Source: Candidatus Sulfidibacterium hydrothermale (GTDB taxonomy: Bacteria > Bacteroidota > Bacteroidia > Bacteroidales > F082). From it: 64,000 nt of DNA. The translations under genes were made by a program, and so were the position numbers. Shown one piece after another: positions 51,282 to 60,178 of the stretch (its first letter is position 1; each line of letters starts with the position of its first letter). The notes under the pieces are model-generated. The model had not been told where the DNA came from. It did no database searches and saw only the letters and a program-made list of their open reading frames with translations. The stretch spans positions 1,240,001 through 1,304,000 of the forward strand of contig NZ_CP083760.1 of assembly GCF_020149915.1 (NCBI RefSeq). Reading direction: 5' to 3'.

Positions 51282-52451
51282 ATGTTAAATATTGCACTTT
51301 TTGGACCTCCGGGTGCCGGAAAAGGTACCCAGTCGAAAAAATTATTGGAAAAGTACAACCTGACCTATATTTCTACAGGAGATATGTTGCGTTCGGAAAT
51401 TGCCGAAGGGTCTGAGCTGGGGATGAAAGCCAAGTCGATTATTGAAAAAGGAGGACTTGTAGATGATGAGCTGATTATTCAGCTGATCGAAAAAAAGATA
51501 AAAACCAATCCGGACTCACGTGGGATTTTGTTTGACGGATTTCCACGGACTACGGTACAGGCTTATATTCTGGAAGGATTGATGTTGAAGCTCAATTCGT
51601 CGCTCAATTGTATGATTAGTCTGGAAGTGCCTGAAAAAGAACTTATCCGGCGGCTTCTGGAACGCGCCAAGGTTTCGGGGCGCTCTGATGATACGCTGGA
51701 TGTGATTAAAAACCGGTTGAAAGAGTATGAGAGCAAAACCAAACCGGTTGCTGATTTTTATGCTAAAAAGAATAAATATTATCCGATAAACGGTGTGGGC
51801 GATGTGGATGAAATCTTTAAACAGATTGTAGACATTGTGGAACGCACCAAGTCGGTTCAGCATACCAATATTGTTTTGCTGGGAAAACCCGGTGCCGGAA
51901 AAGGAACCCAGGGAAATCTGCTGGCCAAGGAGTTTGGGCTGGTGTATATTTCCACCGGAAAAATGATGCGTCAGGAAATCAAAGACGGTACGGAAATCGG
52001 GAAGCTGGCAAAACCATACATGGATAAAGGGGAAATTGTGCCGGATGAAATTCCTATTCGTCTGATTGAAAGAAAGATTAATGAAAACCCGGATGCCAAT
52101 GGTTTTATTTTTAAAGGCTTTCCGCGTACGCTCATTCAGGCTTACATTCTTGACGGTTTGCTGAAAAGAGTAAACATGTCGGTTTCGGCTATGATTGATA
52201 TGAAGATTTCCACTTTAGAGGCTATAAAGCGTCTTTCGGCCCGTGGCCATACGCATAAAGCCCGTTCGTATGATAAAAGTACGGAGTTGATTGTGAATCG
52301 GTTAGAGCAGTATAAGGAGAAAACCAATCCGGTAATTGATTATTACAAAAATCAAGGAAAATATTTCTCAATCCGTGCCGAAGGTACCGAAACGGAAGTT
52401 TTTGAAGAATTGAAAAAGAAAGTAATGGATATTTTACACGAGTCGTACTGA
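51282..52451 (+). CDS. adk: tandem adenylate kinase with a degenerate second domain
   Basis: 389 residues made of two adenylate-kinase-like domains, about 1-188 and 195-389. Domain 1 is intact: P-loop GPPGAGKGTQ, STGDMLR with Asp34, FDGFPRT with Asp85, and a short LID with GRSDD (133-137). Domain 2 keeps the P-loop GKPGAGKGTQ but has Lys227 for Asp34, Lys278 for Asp85, and ARSYD in the LID. It may therefore bind nucleotide without normal catalysis, or act on another substrate. Ordinary Adk is a single domain of 190-215 residues, so this is a duplication-fusion. It is cotranscribed with hpt. Confidence 0.9.
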   Translation: MLNIALFGPPGAGKGTQSKKLLEKYNLTYISTGDMLRSEIAEGSELGMKAKSIIEKGGLVDDELIIQLIEKKIKTNPDSRGILFDGFPRTTVQAYILEGLMLKLNSSLNCMISLEVPEKELIRRLLERAKVSGRSDDTLDVIKNRLKEYESKTKPVADFYAKKNKYYPINGVGDVDEIFKQIVDIVERTKSVQHTNIVLLGKPGAGKGTQGNLLAKEFGLVYISTGKMMRQEIKDGTEIGKLAKPYMDKGEIVPDEIPIRLIERKINENPDANGFIFKGFPRTLIQAYILDGLLKRVNMSVSAMIDMKISTLEAIKRLSARGHTHKARSYDKSTELIVNRLEQYKEKTNPVIDYYKNQGKYFSIRAEGTETEVFEELKKKVMDILHESY

Positions 52452-52478
52452 TCGTGTGAAGTGTATGGAAATAAAAAA

Positions 52479-52506
52479 AGCTGTCAACATGTTGACAGCT
52501 TTTTTT
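52479..52506. terminator. bidirectional terminator between adk and rpmB
   Basis: AGCTGTCAAC and GTTGACAGCT (52479-52500) form a palindrome with A7 on the left and T6 on the right. Confidence 0.92.
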
Positions 52507-52525
52507 ATGGTTTCTTTTTTGCTTG

Positions 52526-52765
52526 TTAAGCCTTGTAAAATCCTTTGGCTTCGGCTTCTTTTAAAGCATTGTAAATTCCTTTTTTGTTGATGATACGAAG
52601 TCCGGCAGCCGATACCATTAACGTAACCCATTTTCCGGTTTCCGGAACATAAAACCGTTTGGTTTGAAGATTGGGATGAAATTTTCGTTTGGTTTTAATA
52701 TGGGAGTGGGACACGTTGTTTCCGGTCATCACTTTCTTTCCTGTTATCTGACAAATTCTTGACAT
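52526..52765 (-). CDS. rpmB: 50S ribosomal protein bL28
   Basis: 79 residues, normal length. The N-terminus [21 protein letters not shown], then [19 protein letters not shown] and [14 protein letters not shown], is characteristic of bL28. The zinc-binding cysteines of some forms are absent except for Cys5. In many Bacteroidota rpmB is followed by rpmG (bL33). Here a terminator follows directly, so bL33 must lie elsewhere. The 172-nt gap upstream holds no obvious gene. Confidence 0.95.
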   Translation of the reverse strand: MSRICQITGKKVMTGNNVSHSHIKTKRKFHPNLQTKRFYVPETGKWVTLMVSAAGLRIINKKGIYNALKEAEAKGFYKA

Positions 52766-52937
52766 GGTTGTGCGCTTTTATCGTGTTCAAAAATGGAGTG
52801 CAAAGAACGGAATATTTTTTGAATTATTCAAATGTTTCCCGAAAATTTTCAGTTTCTGTTCTTTTGCAGTGTTACTTATTGATTGTTAAGTTGTTATCTG
52901 TATATTTTACGGGTTGTAATAAAATGATTTTTCAGGG

Positions 52938-53990
52938 TTACCGGTTGCCATACATTTCGTCGTAGTATTTTTGGTAGTTTCCTGAAGTAACATTGTCAAG
53001 CCATTGCTGGTTGTTAAGATACCAATCTACGGTTTTTTCCAGTCCTTCTTCAAATTGCAGGCTGGGTTTCCATCCTAATTCGCGTTGCAGTTTGGACGAG
53101 TCGATGGCATAACGCAGGTCATGGCCGGCCCGGTCAGTAACAAAGGTGATGAGCTTTTCGGAAGTGCCGGGTTCACGTCCCAGCTTTTTATCCATCACTT
53201 TGCACAGCACCTTAATCAGGTCAATATTTTTCCATTCATTATGTCCGCCAATGTTAAAAGTTTCGCCGTCAGGCCCCTGATGATAAATAACATCAATGGC
53301 GGCGGCATGGTCTTCCACATAAAGCCAGTCGCGTACGTTTTCCCCTTTTCCGTAAACCGGCAGCGGTTTGTTATGCCGAATATTGTTGATAAACAGCGGA
53401 ATAAGTTTCTCCGGAAACTGATTGGGGCCGTAGTTGTTTGAACAATTGGAAATGATGACCGGTAAGCCGTAGGTGTCGTGATATGCTCTGACAAAGTGAT
53501 CGGAACCGGCTTTGGAAGCTGAGTACGGACTGTGTGGATCGTAGCAGGTTTCTTCTGTGAAAAAACCTTCCTGTCCCAATGCGCCATAAACTTCGTCAGT
53601 GGAAACATGGTAAAAACGTTTTCCTTCCGGATGTTCTTTCCAGATTGCCCGGGCTGCATTTAACAGGTTTACAGTCCCAATGATATTGGTAAAAACAAAG
53701 GCATTCGGGTTGGTAATCGATCGGTCGACATGCGATTCGGCGGCCAGATGAATTACGCCGTCGAATTGCTCTTTTTCAAAAAGCTTTTGAATAAAAGCAT
53801 CATCGGTGATGTCGCCGAGAACAAAATGATAATTGGGTTTGTTTTGGATATCTTTCAGGTTTTCCAAATTGCCGGCATAAGTCAGTTTATCCAGATTATA
53901 AATCTGGTAATCCGGATATTTATTTACAAATAACCGGACTACGTGAGAACCAATGAATCCGGCTCCGCCGGTGATCAGTATTTTTTTCAT
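52938..53990 (-). CDS. rfbB: dTDP-glucose 4,6-dehydratase
   Basis: 350 residues of the extended SDR fold. It turns dTDP-glucose into dTDP-4-keto-6-deoxyglucose for surface sugars. The NAD motif is TGGAGFIGSHV (about 7-17). The catalytic set is STDEVYG (about 132-138) and YSASKAGSDHFVRAY with Tyr/Lys (about 160-175). YGPNQFPEKLIPLFI and YVEDHAAAI fit RfbB. rfbA, rfbC and rfbD are not adjacent. It is the last gene of a minus-strand sugar-nucleotide cluster with galE, an acetyltransferase and an aminotransferase. Confidence 0.94.
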   Translation of the reverse strand: MKKILITGGAGFIGSHVVRLFVNKYPDYQIYNLDKLTYAGNLENLKDIQNKPNYHFVLGDITDDAFIQKLFEKEQFDGVIHLAAESHVDRSITNPNAFVFTNIIGTVNLLNAARAIWKEHPEGKRFYHVSTDEVYGALGQEGFFTEETCYDPHSPYSASKAGSDHFVRAYHDTYGLPVIISNCSNNYGPNQFPEKLIPLFINNIRHNKPLPVYGKGENVRDWLYVEDHAAAIDVIYHQGPDGETFNIGGHNEWKNIDLIKVLCKVMDKKLGREPGTSEKLITFVTDRAGHDLRYAIDSSKLQRELGWKPSLQFEEGLEKTVDWYLNNQQWLDNVTSGNYQKYYDEMYGNR

Positions 53991-54015
53991 TTTCTATCAA
54001 TAATATGTTAAACGG

Positions 54016-55047
54016 TTACTGTTTATCTGCTAATTTTTTACGGTAGGCTTGTTCCCATTTCCAGGCCGAAGCCACCATTTCTTCCAGTCCTTTTTCGGCT
54101 TTCCATCCCAGTTCGCGATTGGAAAAGGAAGGATCGGCCCAAACCTGGATTACATCGCCTTCGCGACGGCCCACAATTTTGTAATTGAGCTTTAATCCGG
54201 AAACTTTTTCAAAAGCTTTGATCACTTCTAAAACGGAATATCCTTTGCCGGTTCCCAAATTAAATACCTCAAACGGTTTTTTCATCTTATCCTGAATCAT
54301 GCGGTCCACAGCGATTACATGGGCTTTGGCCAGATCAACCACGTGGATGTAGTCGCGGATGGGCGTTCCGTCAGGAGTAGGGTAGTCGTTTCCGAAAACT
54401 TTCAGCTGGTCGCGGATGCCGATGGCTGTTTGCGTGATGAAAGGAACCAGGTTGTTGGGCACGCCAAGCGGGAGTTCTCCGATCAAAGCTGATTCGTGTG
54501 CGCCGATGGGATTGAAATAGCGCAAAGCAATTCCGTGAATGTCTGAGGCTTTTATGGTGTCCTGGATAATTTCTTCCGAGATTTGTTTGGTATTTCCATA
54601 AGGCGATTCCGCTTTTTTAATCGGGGCTTTTTCTGAAACCGGAAGTTCGTCCGGCTGTCCGTAAACCGTACAGGATGATGAGAATACCAGGTTTTGGATG
54701 TTGTTGTCGCGCATGCTTTCCAGGATATTCATCAGCGAAACCAGGTTGTTACGGTAATACATCAACGGTTTTTCCACCGATTCGCCCACCGCTTTGTAAG
54801 CGGCAAAATGGATGACCCCTGCAATGTCGTTGTTTCGTTGAAAGAAATCGGCGGTTTTTTCACGGTCTACCAGGTCAAAGACTTCCAACACCGGACGGGT
54901 GCCCGTAATTTTTTCGATATTATCGACGATTTCAGCGCTGGAGTTGGAAAGATTGTCTACAATCAATACTTCAAAGCCTTTATTTTGCAGTTCTACCACG
55001 GTGTGGGAACCAATATAACCGGTTCCGCCTGTTACCAGAATTTTCAT
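54016..55047 (-). CDS. galE: UDP-glucose 4-epimerase
   Basis: 343 residues from MKILVTGGTGYIGSHTV; a longer in-frame start adds an unrelated 18 residues. It interconverts UDP-glucose and UDP-galactose, or the N-acetyl forms. The NAD motif is TGGTGYIGSH, the catalytic Ser is in FSSSCTVYG, and the Tyr/Lys pair is in SPYGNTKQISE. GIALRYFNPIGAHESALIGE and YIHVVDLAKAH are typical of GalE. It lies 25 nt upstream of rfbB on the minus strand. Confidence 0.94.
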   Translation of the reverse strand: MKILVTGGTGYIGSHTVVELQNKGFEVLIVDNLSNSSAEIVDNIEKITGTRPVLEVFDLVDREKTADFFQRNNDIAGVIHFAAYKAVGESVEKPLMYYRNNLVSLMNILESMRDNNIQNLVFSSSCTVYGQPDELPVSEKAPIKKAESPYGNTKQISEEIIQDTIKASDIHGIALRYFNPIGAHESALIGELPLGVPNNLVPFITQTAIGIRDQLKVFGNDYPTPDGTPIRDYIHVVDLAKAHVIAVDRMIQDKMKKPFEVFNLGTGKGYSVLEVIKAFEKVSGLKLNYKIVGRREGDVIQVWADPSFSNRELGWKAEKGLEEMVASAWKWEQAYRKKLADKQ

Positions 55048-55107
55048 GATGAATGTTTTTGTTGAGAAAGTAAAAATACAACGATTTGACGGGATGTGCA
55101 ACCCGGA

Positions 55108-55689
55108 TTAAAGTTTTCGTACCCGGCCGTTTTCCAGAATATATTTTTCGTGGCTTTCAGGACATTCGGCAAGATTGTTTTCATCGAATTCAAGCCGGTG
55201 GCCGTATTCGCTCATCCATCCGATTTGCCGGGCCGGGTTGCCTACTACCAGTGCATAAGGCAACACTTCTTTGGTGACTACAGCTCCGGCACCGATAAAG
55301 GCAAACTCTCCAATGTCATGTCCGCAAACAATGGTGGCGTTGGCACCGATGGAAGCCCCGCGCCGGACAACGGTTCGGGTGTATTGTCCACGGCGGTTGA
55401 CATTGCTGCGTGGGTTGATGACATTGGTGAAAACCATGGATGGCCCGAGAAAAACATCGTCTTCGCAAATAACACCGGTATAAATGGAAACGTTATTTTG
55501 TACTTTGACGTTTTTTCCCAGCACCACGTCGGGCGAAACCACCACATTTTGCCCGATGTTACAGTTTTCTCCCAGTTTGCATCCGGTCATGATGTGCGAA
55601 AAATGCCAGATCCTGGTTCCTTTTCCGATTTCGCAACCTTCGTCGATTACTGCGGTTTCATGGGCAAAATATTCCTTTTCGTTTTTCAT
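55108..55689 (-). CDS. hexapeptide-repeat acyltransferase (WbpD-like)
   Basis: 193 residues from the ATG at 55689; a GTG 6 nt earlier is possible. A left-handed beta-helix is built of hexapeptides (CEIGKGTRIWHFSHIM, CKLGENCNIGQNVVVSPDVV, ASIGANATIVCGHDIGEFAFIGAGAVV). Its order resembles WbpD/WlbB, which N-acetylate the 3-amino group of UDP-2-acetamido-3-amino sugars. Since the next gene upstream is a WbpE-like aminotransferase, a 2,3-diacetamido sugar is the likely product. The exact sugar is inferred. Its start lies 2 nt after the aminotransferase stop. Confidence 0.85.
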   Translation of the reverse strand: MKNEKEYFAHETAVIDEGCEIGKGTRIWHFSHIMTGCKLGENCNIGQNVVVSPDVVLGKNVKVQNNVSIYTGVICEDDVFLGPSMVFTNVINPRSNVNRRGQYTRTVVRRGASIGANATIVCGHDIGEFAFIGAGAVVTKEVLPYALVVGNPARQIGWMSEYGHRLEFDENNLAECPESHEKYILENGRVRKL

Positions 55690-55691
55690 GA

Positions 55692-56831
55692 TCACAAGGT
55701 TTGATGAATAAAATTTAAAACAGCCTGGCTGATTTCTTCCAGCATGTCCGTTGTCATTTCGGTATGAATGGGCAAAGAGAGTACGGTACGACTTAATTGT
55801 TCTGTGACCGGGAAATCGCCTTCGCCATACCGCTTGTCGCGATAAGCTTTTTGCAAATGAAGCGGAACCGGGTAATATACGGCAGAAGCAATACCTTGAT
55901 CCTTTAAATGCTTCATTAAGGCTTGCCGGTCAATGCTTTCATCAAGGACTACAGTGTATTGATGGAAAACATGGGTGGTAAACGGTGCCGTTTGCGGCGT
56001 TTGGATTTTTTTACAGTCGGCAAAAGCCCAGTTATAAAATTCAGCAGCTTTTTGGCGTGCTTGGGCGTATTCGTCCAGATGGGGAAGCTTTACCGCCAAA
56101 ATAGCTGCCTGAAGGGTGTCCAGACGAGAATTTATGCCGACATAATCGTGATAATACCTGACTTTCATGCCGTGGTTGGCCAACATTCGTAATCTTTCAG
56201 CAAGTTGATCGTCGTGAGTAAAAACGGCTCCGCCGTCGCCGTAAGCACCCAGGTTTTTCGACGGGAAAAAAGATGTGCAACCAATGGTGCCGATGGTGCC
56301 TGCTTTTTGTGTTTTTCCGGTGTCCGGATGGGTAAAGTCGGCCCCGAGTGCCTGGGCTGTATCTTCGATTACATAAAGCTGATGGGCTTTTGCAATTTCC
56401 ATGATTCGTTGCATATCAGCCGTTTGTCCGAAAAGATGAACCGGAATGATGGCTTTGGTGCGGGGGGTAATGGCTTTTTGTACCGCCTCCGGATCAATAT
56501 TGTAAGTGCCGGGCAGCACATCTACCAACACCGGTTTGAGTTTGAGCAGGGCAATGACTTCGGCCGTGGCAATGAAAGTAAATGACGTTGTGATGACTTC
56601 ATCACCGGGTTGCAGATCAAGTGCCATCAAAGCCAATTGCAAAGCATCGGTGCCGTTACCGCAACTGATGACATGTTCTATTTGCAGGTAATCAGCTAAT
56701 TGTTTCTCAAACCGTTTTACTGCCGGACCTTTGATAAAAGCCGTATTTTCCAGAACATCTGCTATGGCGGCATCAATTTCCGGTTTGATTTTTAAATACT
56801 GACCTTTCAGGTCAACCATGGGATATTTCAT
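55692..56831 (-). CDS. DegT/DnrJ/EryC1/StrS-family sugar aminotransferase
   Basis: 379 residues. PLP enzyme that transfers an amino group to a keto nucleotide sugar. The motifs are MVDLKGQYLKIKPEID at the N-terminus, ALELGDEVITTSFTFIATAE-like LQPGDEVITTSFTF, DTAQALGAD, and the PLP Lys in SFFPSKNLGAYGDGG (about 185-199). Together with the adjacent acetyltransferase it resembles the WbpE/WbpD pair of UDP-GlcNAc3NAcA synthesis. The dehydrogenase (WbpA/WbpB-like) partners are absent from this window. It is the first gene of the minus-strand sugar cluster. Confidence 0.92.
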   Translation of the reverse strand: MKYPMVDLKGQYLKIKPEIDAAIADVLENTAFIKGPAVKRFEKQLADYLQIEHVISCGNGTDALQLALMALDLQPGDEVITTSFTFIATAEVIALLKLKPVLVDVLPGTYNIDPEAVQKAITPRTKAIIPVHLFGQTADMQRIMEIAKAHQLYVIEDTAQALGADFTHPDTGKTQKAGTIGTIGCTSFFPSKNLGAYGDGGAVFTHDDQLAERLRMLANHGMKVRYYHDYVGINSRLDTLQAAILAVKLPHLDEYAQARQKAAEFYNWAFADCKKIQTPQTAPFTTHVFHQYTVVLDESIDRQALMKHLKDQGIASAVYYPVPLHLQKAYRDKRYGEGDFPVTEQLSRTVLSLPIHTEMTTDMLEEISQAVLNFIHQTL

Positions 56832-56895
56832 AATTTTTTACTGTACTTTTTAACGTGTGAGCAAAGGTAGGAAAAACAGAAAGAAAGCATGTGTG

Positions 56896-57447
56896 TCAGC
56901 GGGTTTCTTTGTTGCGGGCCGAGTCGTCTTCTGCTACTATTTTCAAAGCGTCGAGACCGCTTTCCAGAATTTGCCGGATGGATTTTTTGAGAAAAAGTCC
57001 CAGCCATTTGCCAAAAGGATATTGCAATCCACTGAAATGTAATTGCCAGGATACTTTTGTGCCTTCTTCATAGGGCTTGAAAGTCCAATATCCTGTAGCT
57101 GTTCCCGGCGTTCCGAAATCCATGTTTGTTTTGATGACCTTATACGGTACGGATTGTACGATTTCAATGTTTCCGCTACCTGACTTTTTACTTTGCCACG
57201 ACCGTTTGGCCCCAACTCCTTCTGCTGGTCCTGAAAAGGTGTTCTTCATGGTAAAGTCCTGCATGAACGGAGACCATTGTTTTCTTGTTCTCAGGTTGTT
57301 AACCAGATTGAATACGACAGAGTCTGGGGCATTGATTATTCTGTCAGCCGTGATGGTATAAGTGGATGGGAGAAACAAAGGAATCAGGAAAAAGAGTATA
57401 AAAACAACAAAAATGATTTGCAGGGTTAATCGCAAAGAGGCTTTCAT
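56896..57447 (-). CDS. SRPBCC (START-like) family protein
   Basis: 183 residues. An N-terminal helix (about 5-26, LTLQIIFVVFILFFLIPLFL) anchors the protein, followed by a SRPBCC/polyketide-cyclase-like fold: TADRIINAPDSVVFNLVNNL, WSPFMQDF, and TGYWTFKPYEEGTKVSWQL. Such domains bind hydrophobic ligands; the ligand is unknown. Six nt separate it from the MalY-like gene region (57460) on the same strand, suggesting cotranscription. The role is otherwise not predicted. Confidence 0.8.
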   Translation of the reverse strand: MKASLRLTLQIIFVVFILFFLIPLFLPSTYTITADRIINAPDSVVFNLVNNLRTRKQWSPFMQDFTMKNTFSGPAEGVGAKRSWQSKKSGSGNIEIVQSVPYKVIKTNMDFGTPGTATGYWTFKPYEEGTKVSWQLHFSGLQYPFGKWLGLFLKKSIRQILESGLDALKIVAEDDSARNKETR

Positions 57448-57459
57448 GGAATTTAAATT

Positions 57460-58632
57460 TTATGGTTTAAAAACATTCACCAGCCTTTCACAGGCCTCTT
57501 GAATAATCTTTTTCGGAGCAGCAAGATTCATTCTTTGGAAACCTTCTCCACCGGGGCCAAACACCGGGCCGTGACTCAACCCAAGCCCGGCTTCGAAAAC
57601 AAGTTTGTCTTTTATCTCTTTATCGGAGAGCCCGGTTCCTGAAAAATCAATCCATGCCAGAAAAGTGGCTTCCGGCGGAGTAAGTTTTAAATCAGGGAGT
57701 TCGTTTTTTAGACATTCGGAAACAATCCCGAAGTTTTCTTTAACATATTGCATCAGGGCGTCTACCCACGGTCCGCCTTTTGTATAGCCGGCAGTAGAAG
57801 CAACCATTCCAAAAAAGTTTCCTTTCAGGATATGATGTTGTTTTAAGGTTTGGCGATACTGTTTGCGGAGTTCCGGATTGGAGATAATTACAGAAGAGGT
57901 GGATAGTCCTGCGATGTTGAATGTTTTGCTTGGCGCAATGCAGGTGATGGTCATGTTGGCAATTTCATCCGATAAAGCAGCCATGGGGTAATGTTTAAAT
58001 CCGGGAAGGATCAAATCGTTATGAATCTCATCGGAGATGATAATTACCTGATTTCTCACGCAGATTTCTCCCATGGTTTTTAGCTCTTCGCGGGTCCAGC
58101 ACCGGCTGACCGGATTATGCGGATGCGATAAGATGAGTATTTTGGCTTTTTTGGCTTTTTCTTCCAGGTCATCAAAGTCGATATGGTATGTACCATCCGG
58201 TTTCCGGATTAACAAATTGTCCAGTTGTTGACGGTGATTGTCGTGAATGGCATCAAAAAAAGGAAAGTAAACCGGAGGTTGAACAATGATTCCGTCCCCT
58301 TTTTCAGAAAAAGTCTGAATGGCAAAATGGATAGCCGGTACTACGCCCGGAGAAAAACTAATCCAATCTTTTTTAATTACCCATTGATGCCGGGATTTTA
58401 CCCAATTTACAATGGCCTGAAAATAAGCGTCCGACATAAATGAGTATCCATACACTTCGTGGGCTGCCCGTTCAATGACTGCATAACGAATGAAATCGGG
58501 AGTGGCAAAATCCATATCGGCCACCCACAGCGGTAAAACATCGGCACGGCCAAAAGTTTCCTGCCGTTTATCGTATTTTACGCAATCGGTATTTTCGCGT
58601 GCAATGATTTGGTCAAAGTTGTATTTATCCAT
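57460..58632 (-). CDS. MalY/PatB-family pyridoxal-phosphate C-S lyase or aminotransferase
   Basis: 390 residues from MDKYNFDQIIARENTDCVKY; a TTG 15 nt earlier is unlikely. It belongs to the fold-type I aminotransferase family; MalY/PatB members often act as cystathionine beta-lyases. Features are LPLWVADMDFATPDFI, FSPGVVPAIHFAI, LSHPHNPVSRCWTREEL and the PLP Lys in CIAPSKTFNIAGLSTS (about 232-247). Substrate is uncertain, either cystathionine or another amino acid. It lies 12 nt after a glycosyltransferase gene. Confidence 0.9.
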   Translation of the reverse strand: MDKYNFDQIIARENTDCVKYDKRQETFGRADVLPLWVADMDFATPDFIRYAVIERAAHEVYGYSFMSDAYFQAIVNWVKSRHQWVIKKDWISFSPGVVPAIHFAIQTFSEKGDGIIVQPPVYFPFFDAIHDNHRQQLDNLLIRKPDGTYHIDFDDLEEKAKKAKILILSHPHNPVSRCWTREELKTMGEICVRNQVIIISDEIHNDLILPGFKHYPMAALSDEIANMTITCIAPSKTFNIAGLSTSSVIISNPELRKQYRQTLKQHHILKGNFFGMVASTAGYTKGGPWVDALMQYVKENFGIVSECLKNELPDLKLTPPEATFLAWIDFSGTGLSDKEIKDKLVFEAGLGLSHGPVFGPGGEGFQRMNLAAPKKIIQEACERLVNVFKP

Positions 58633-58643
58633 TTTTGGTGTAA

Positions 58644-59546
58644 TCAATCGTTTTGAAAAAGAAGCAATATGGTTTTAAACTTATGCAACAATTTATCTTT
58701 CCACGGGATTTTTGGCTCAGTAAGGTTTCCCGAAAAAGGCTCTCCTCTCTTCAGAAATTTTTTGACAAAATAATTGGGTGTTATGCCATATTTACGAAGA
58801 AACATGTCTCTTCCCCGGTTTTTTCTTATTCTTCCGGTTGACTTAGAGCCAAAGTGATACACTTTGCTGTTGCCTAATCCTTTAAAATATCTTACTCCGG
58901 CTTTCCAGAGTTTCATAGAGAGATCGGGATCGGAATACATTCCTGGTGAAAACTCAATGCTCATGCCGCCGACCAAGTCCCAAAGTTTTACCGGAATAAG
59001 TACCGGTGGCCAGGTGCTGCCCGACCAGTCGGGTTTTTCAAGGTCTTTAAATTCTTTTAAAAGAAGCTCTTCCTGAAATGCGGCGGGATGATCGCCATAA
59101 TTTTTTACCAAGCCACAAATGTTATTGGTTTCTTGGGGCTCGATCATGGTAGCAGACAACATAAACCAATGATGACGGAGTTTTTGGATCTCGTCCAGAA
59201 AGTTTTGGTCCCAACCCGGAAGCATGTACATGTCATCATTGACGTAAACAATATAATCGGTATGTATCAGTGGACGACAGACATTTAATCCATAGCAAAT
59301 TCCGATGTTGTCAGGAGAGTAAACGTAGTCAATATCCGGTTGTTCTTTGATCCATGACAAACTTCCGTCTTTTCCTTCATTGATAAGAACAATGATCTGA
59401 TGCGGAAAAGCAGAATTTTGCCGGATGCTCCGGATGCACAGTTTCAAATATTCCAGATTATTCCAACTGGGAATCAGTAAGGAGAAAAGGTGATTTTCTT
59501 CAGGACGGGTCCGGTGTATCTTTTGAATATTGTTGAAGTTCATCAT
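58644..59546 (-). CDS. glycosyltransferase family 2
   Basis: 300 residues, GT-A fold. Near the N-terminus LFSLLIPSWNNLEYLKLCIRS has the nucleotide-binding start, and YIVYVNDDMYML (about 98-109) holds the DD motif that binds Mn-sugar-nucleotide. The acceptor half contains GGMSIEFSPGMYSDPDLSM. There are no membrane helices. It most likely adds a sugar to a surface glycan, fitting the adjacent nucleotide-sugar genes at 52938-56831, although the exact acceptor cannot be read. Confidence 0.87.
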   Translation of the reverse strand: MMNFNNIQKIHRTRPEENHLFSLLIPSWNNLEYLKLCIRSIRQNSAFPHQIIVLINEGKDGSLSWIKEQPDIDYVYSPDNIGICYGLNVCRPLIHTDYIVYVNDDMYMLPGWDQNFLDEIQKLRHHWFMLSATMIEPQETNNICGLVKNYGDHPAAFQEELLLKEFKDLEKPDWSGSTWPPVLIPVKLWDLVGGMSIEFSPGMYSDPDLSMKLWKAGVRYFKGLGNSKVYHFGSKSTGRIRKNRGRDMFLRKYGITPNYFVKKFLKRGEPFSGNLTEPKIPWKDKLLHKFKTILLLFQND

Positions 59547-59705
59547 GAACCGGCTGATTTCTTTTTTGCATCAAAGGTACGGCAATTTTTTTTCCGGGGA
59601 ACGGGTTTTCTGAACTTTGAAAAAACAGTGGGACAAGCGGTTTTTATTCGATTTTTTTCAGACCTTTGCTGTATAAACCCGAATCAGAAATCAAAAAAAG
59701 AAAAA

Positions 59706-60146
59706 ATGGAAGATCAAGCGGCTGTGGACAAAAAAAATCTGGCCCTTCTCAAAGAAGTTATTCAGAATGTGATGCCCGTGAATAAATTGCTGGGAATAGA
59801 AATTGAGAAACTGGAAAAAGGATATGCTGAAGTGCGGGTTCCTTTTCAGGATAAATTTGTGGGGGATTTTCAGCGGGGATTGTGGCATGGCGGTATTTTA
59901 GCCAGTGTGGCGGATACCACGGGCGGACTGGTGGCCTTGAGTATGTCTAAACCTGGTGATCAGGTCAATACGGTAGATATGCGCATTGATTATTTGCACG
60001 GCGCTATTAAAGCCGATGTGTTTGGAACAGCCGAATTGGTGAAATCCGGAAAACGAATTATCGTGGCCGATGTTAAACTTTACCAAAAGCATCAGGAACA
60101 ACCGGTAGTGGTGGCACGATGTGCTTTCAGTATTCTGAGAAAATAA
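59706..60146 (+). CDS. PaaI-type hotdog thioesterase
   Basis: 146 residues from MEDQAAVDKKN; the long upstream extension to 59490 is not kept because it overlaps the glycosyltransferase start and shows no family match. A hotdog fold of the PaaI/YdiI type: VMPVNKLLGIEIEKLEKGYAEV, then LWHGGILASVADTTGGLVAL (about 60-80) with the His-Gly-Gly and Asp residues of the active site, and VNTVDMRIDYLHGAIK. It hydrolyses acyl-CoA thioesters; the acyl group is unknown. It stands alone with its own terminator. Confidence 0.9.
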   Translation: MEDQAAVDKKNLALLKEVIQNVMPVNKLLGIEIEKLEKGYAEVRVPFQDKFVGDFQRGLWHGGILASVADTTGGLVALSMSKPGDQVNTVDMRIDYLHGAIKADVFGTAELVKSGKRIIVADVKLYQKHQEQPVVVARCAFSILRK

Positions 60147-60150
60147 AAAA

Positions 60151-60176
60151 AAAGGAGCTTTCGGGCTCCTTTTTTT
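60151..60176 (+). terminator. Rho-independent terminator after thioesterase gene
   Basis: AGGAGC (60153-60158) pairs with GCTCCT (60165-60170), with A-rich flank and T7. Confidence 0.85.
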
Positions 60177-60178
60177 AT

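Noticed and set aside
59490-59705. N-terminal extension of the thioesterase
   Set aside because: It overlaps the start of the divergent glycosyltransferase gene and has no family resemblance.
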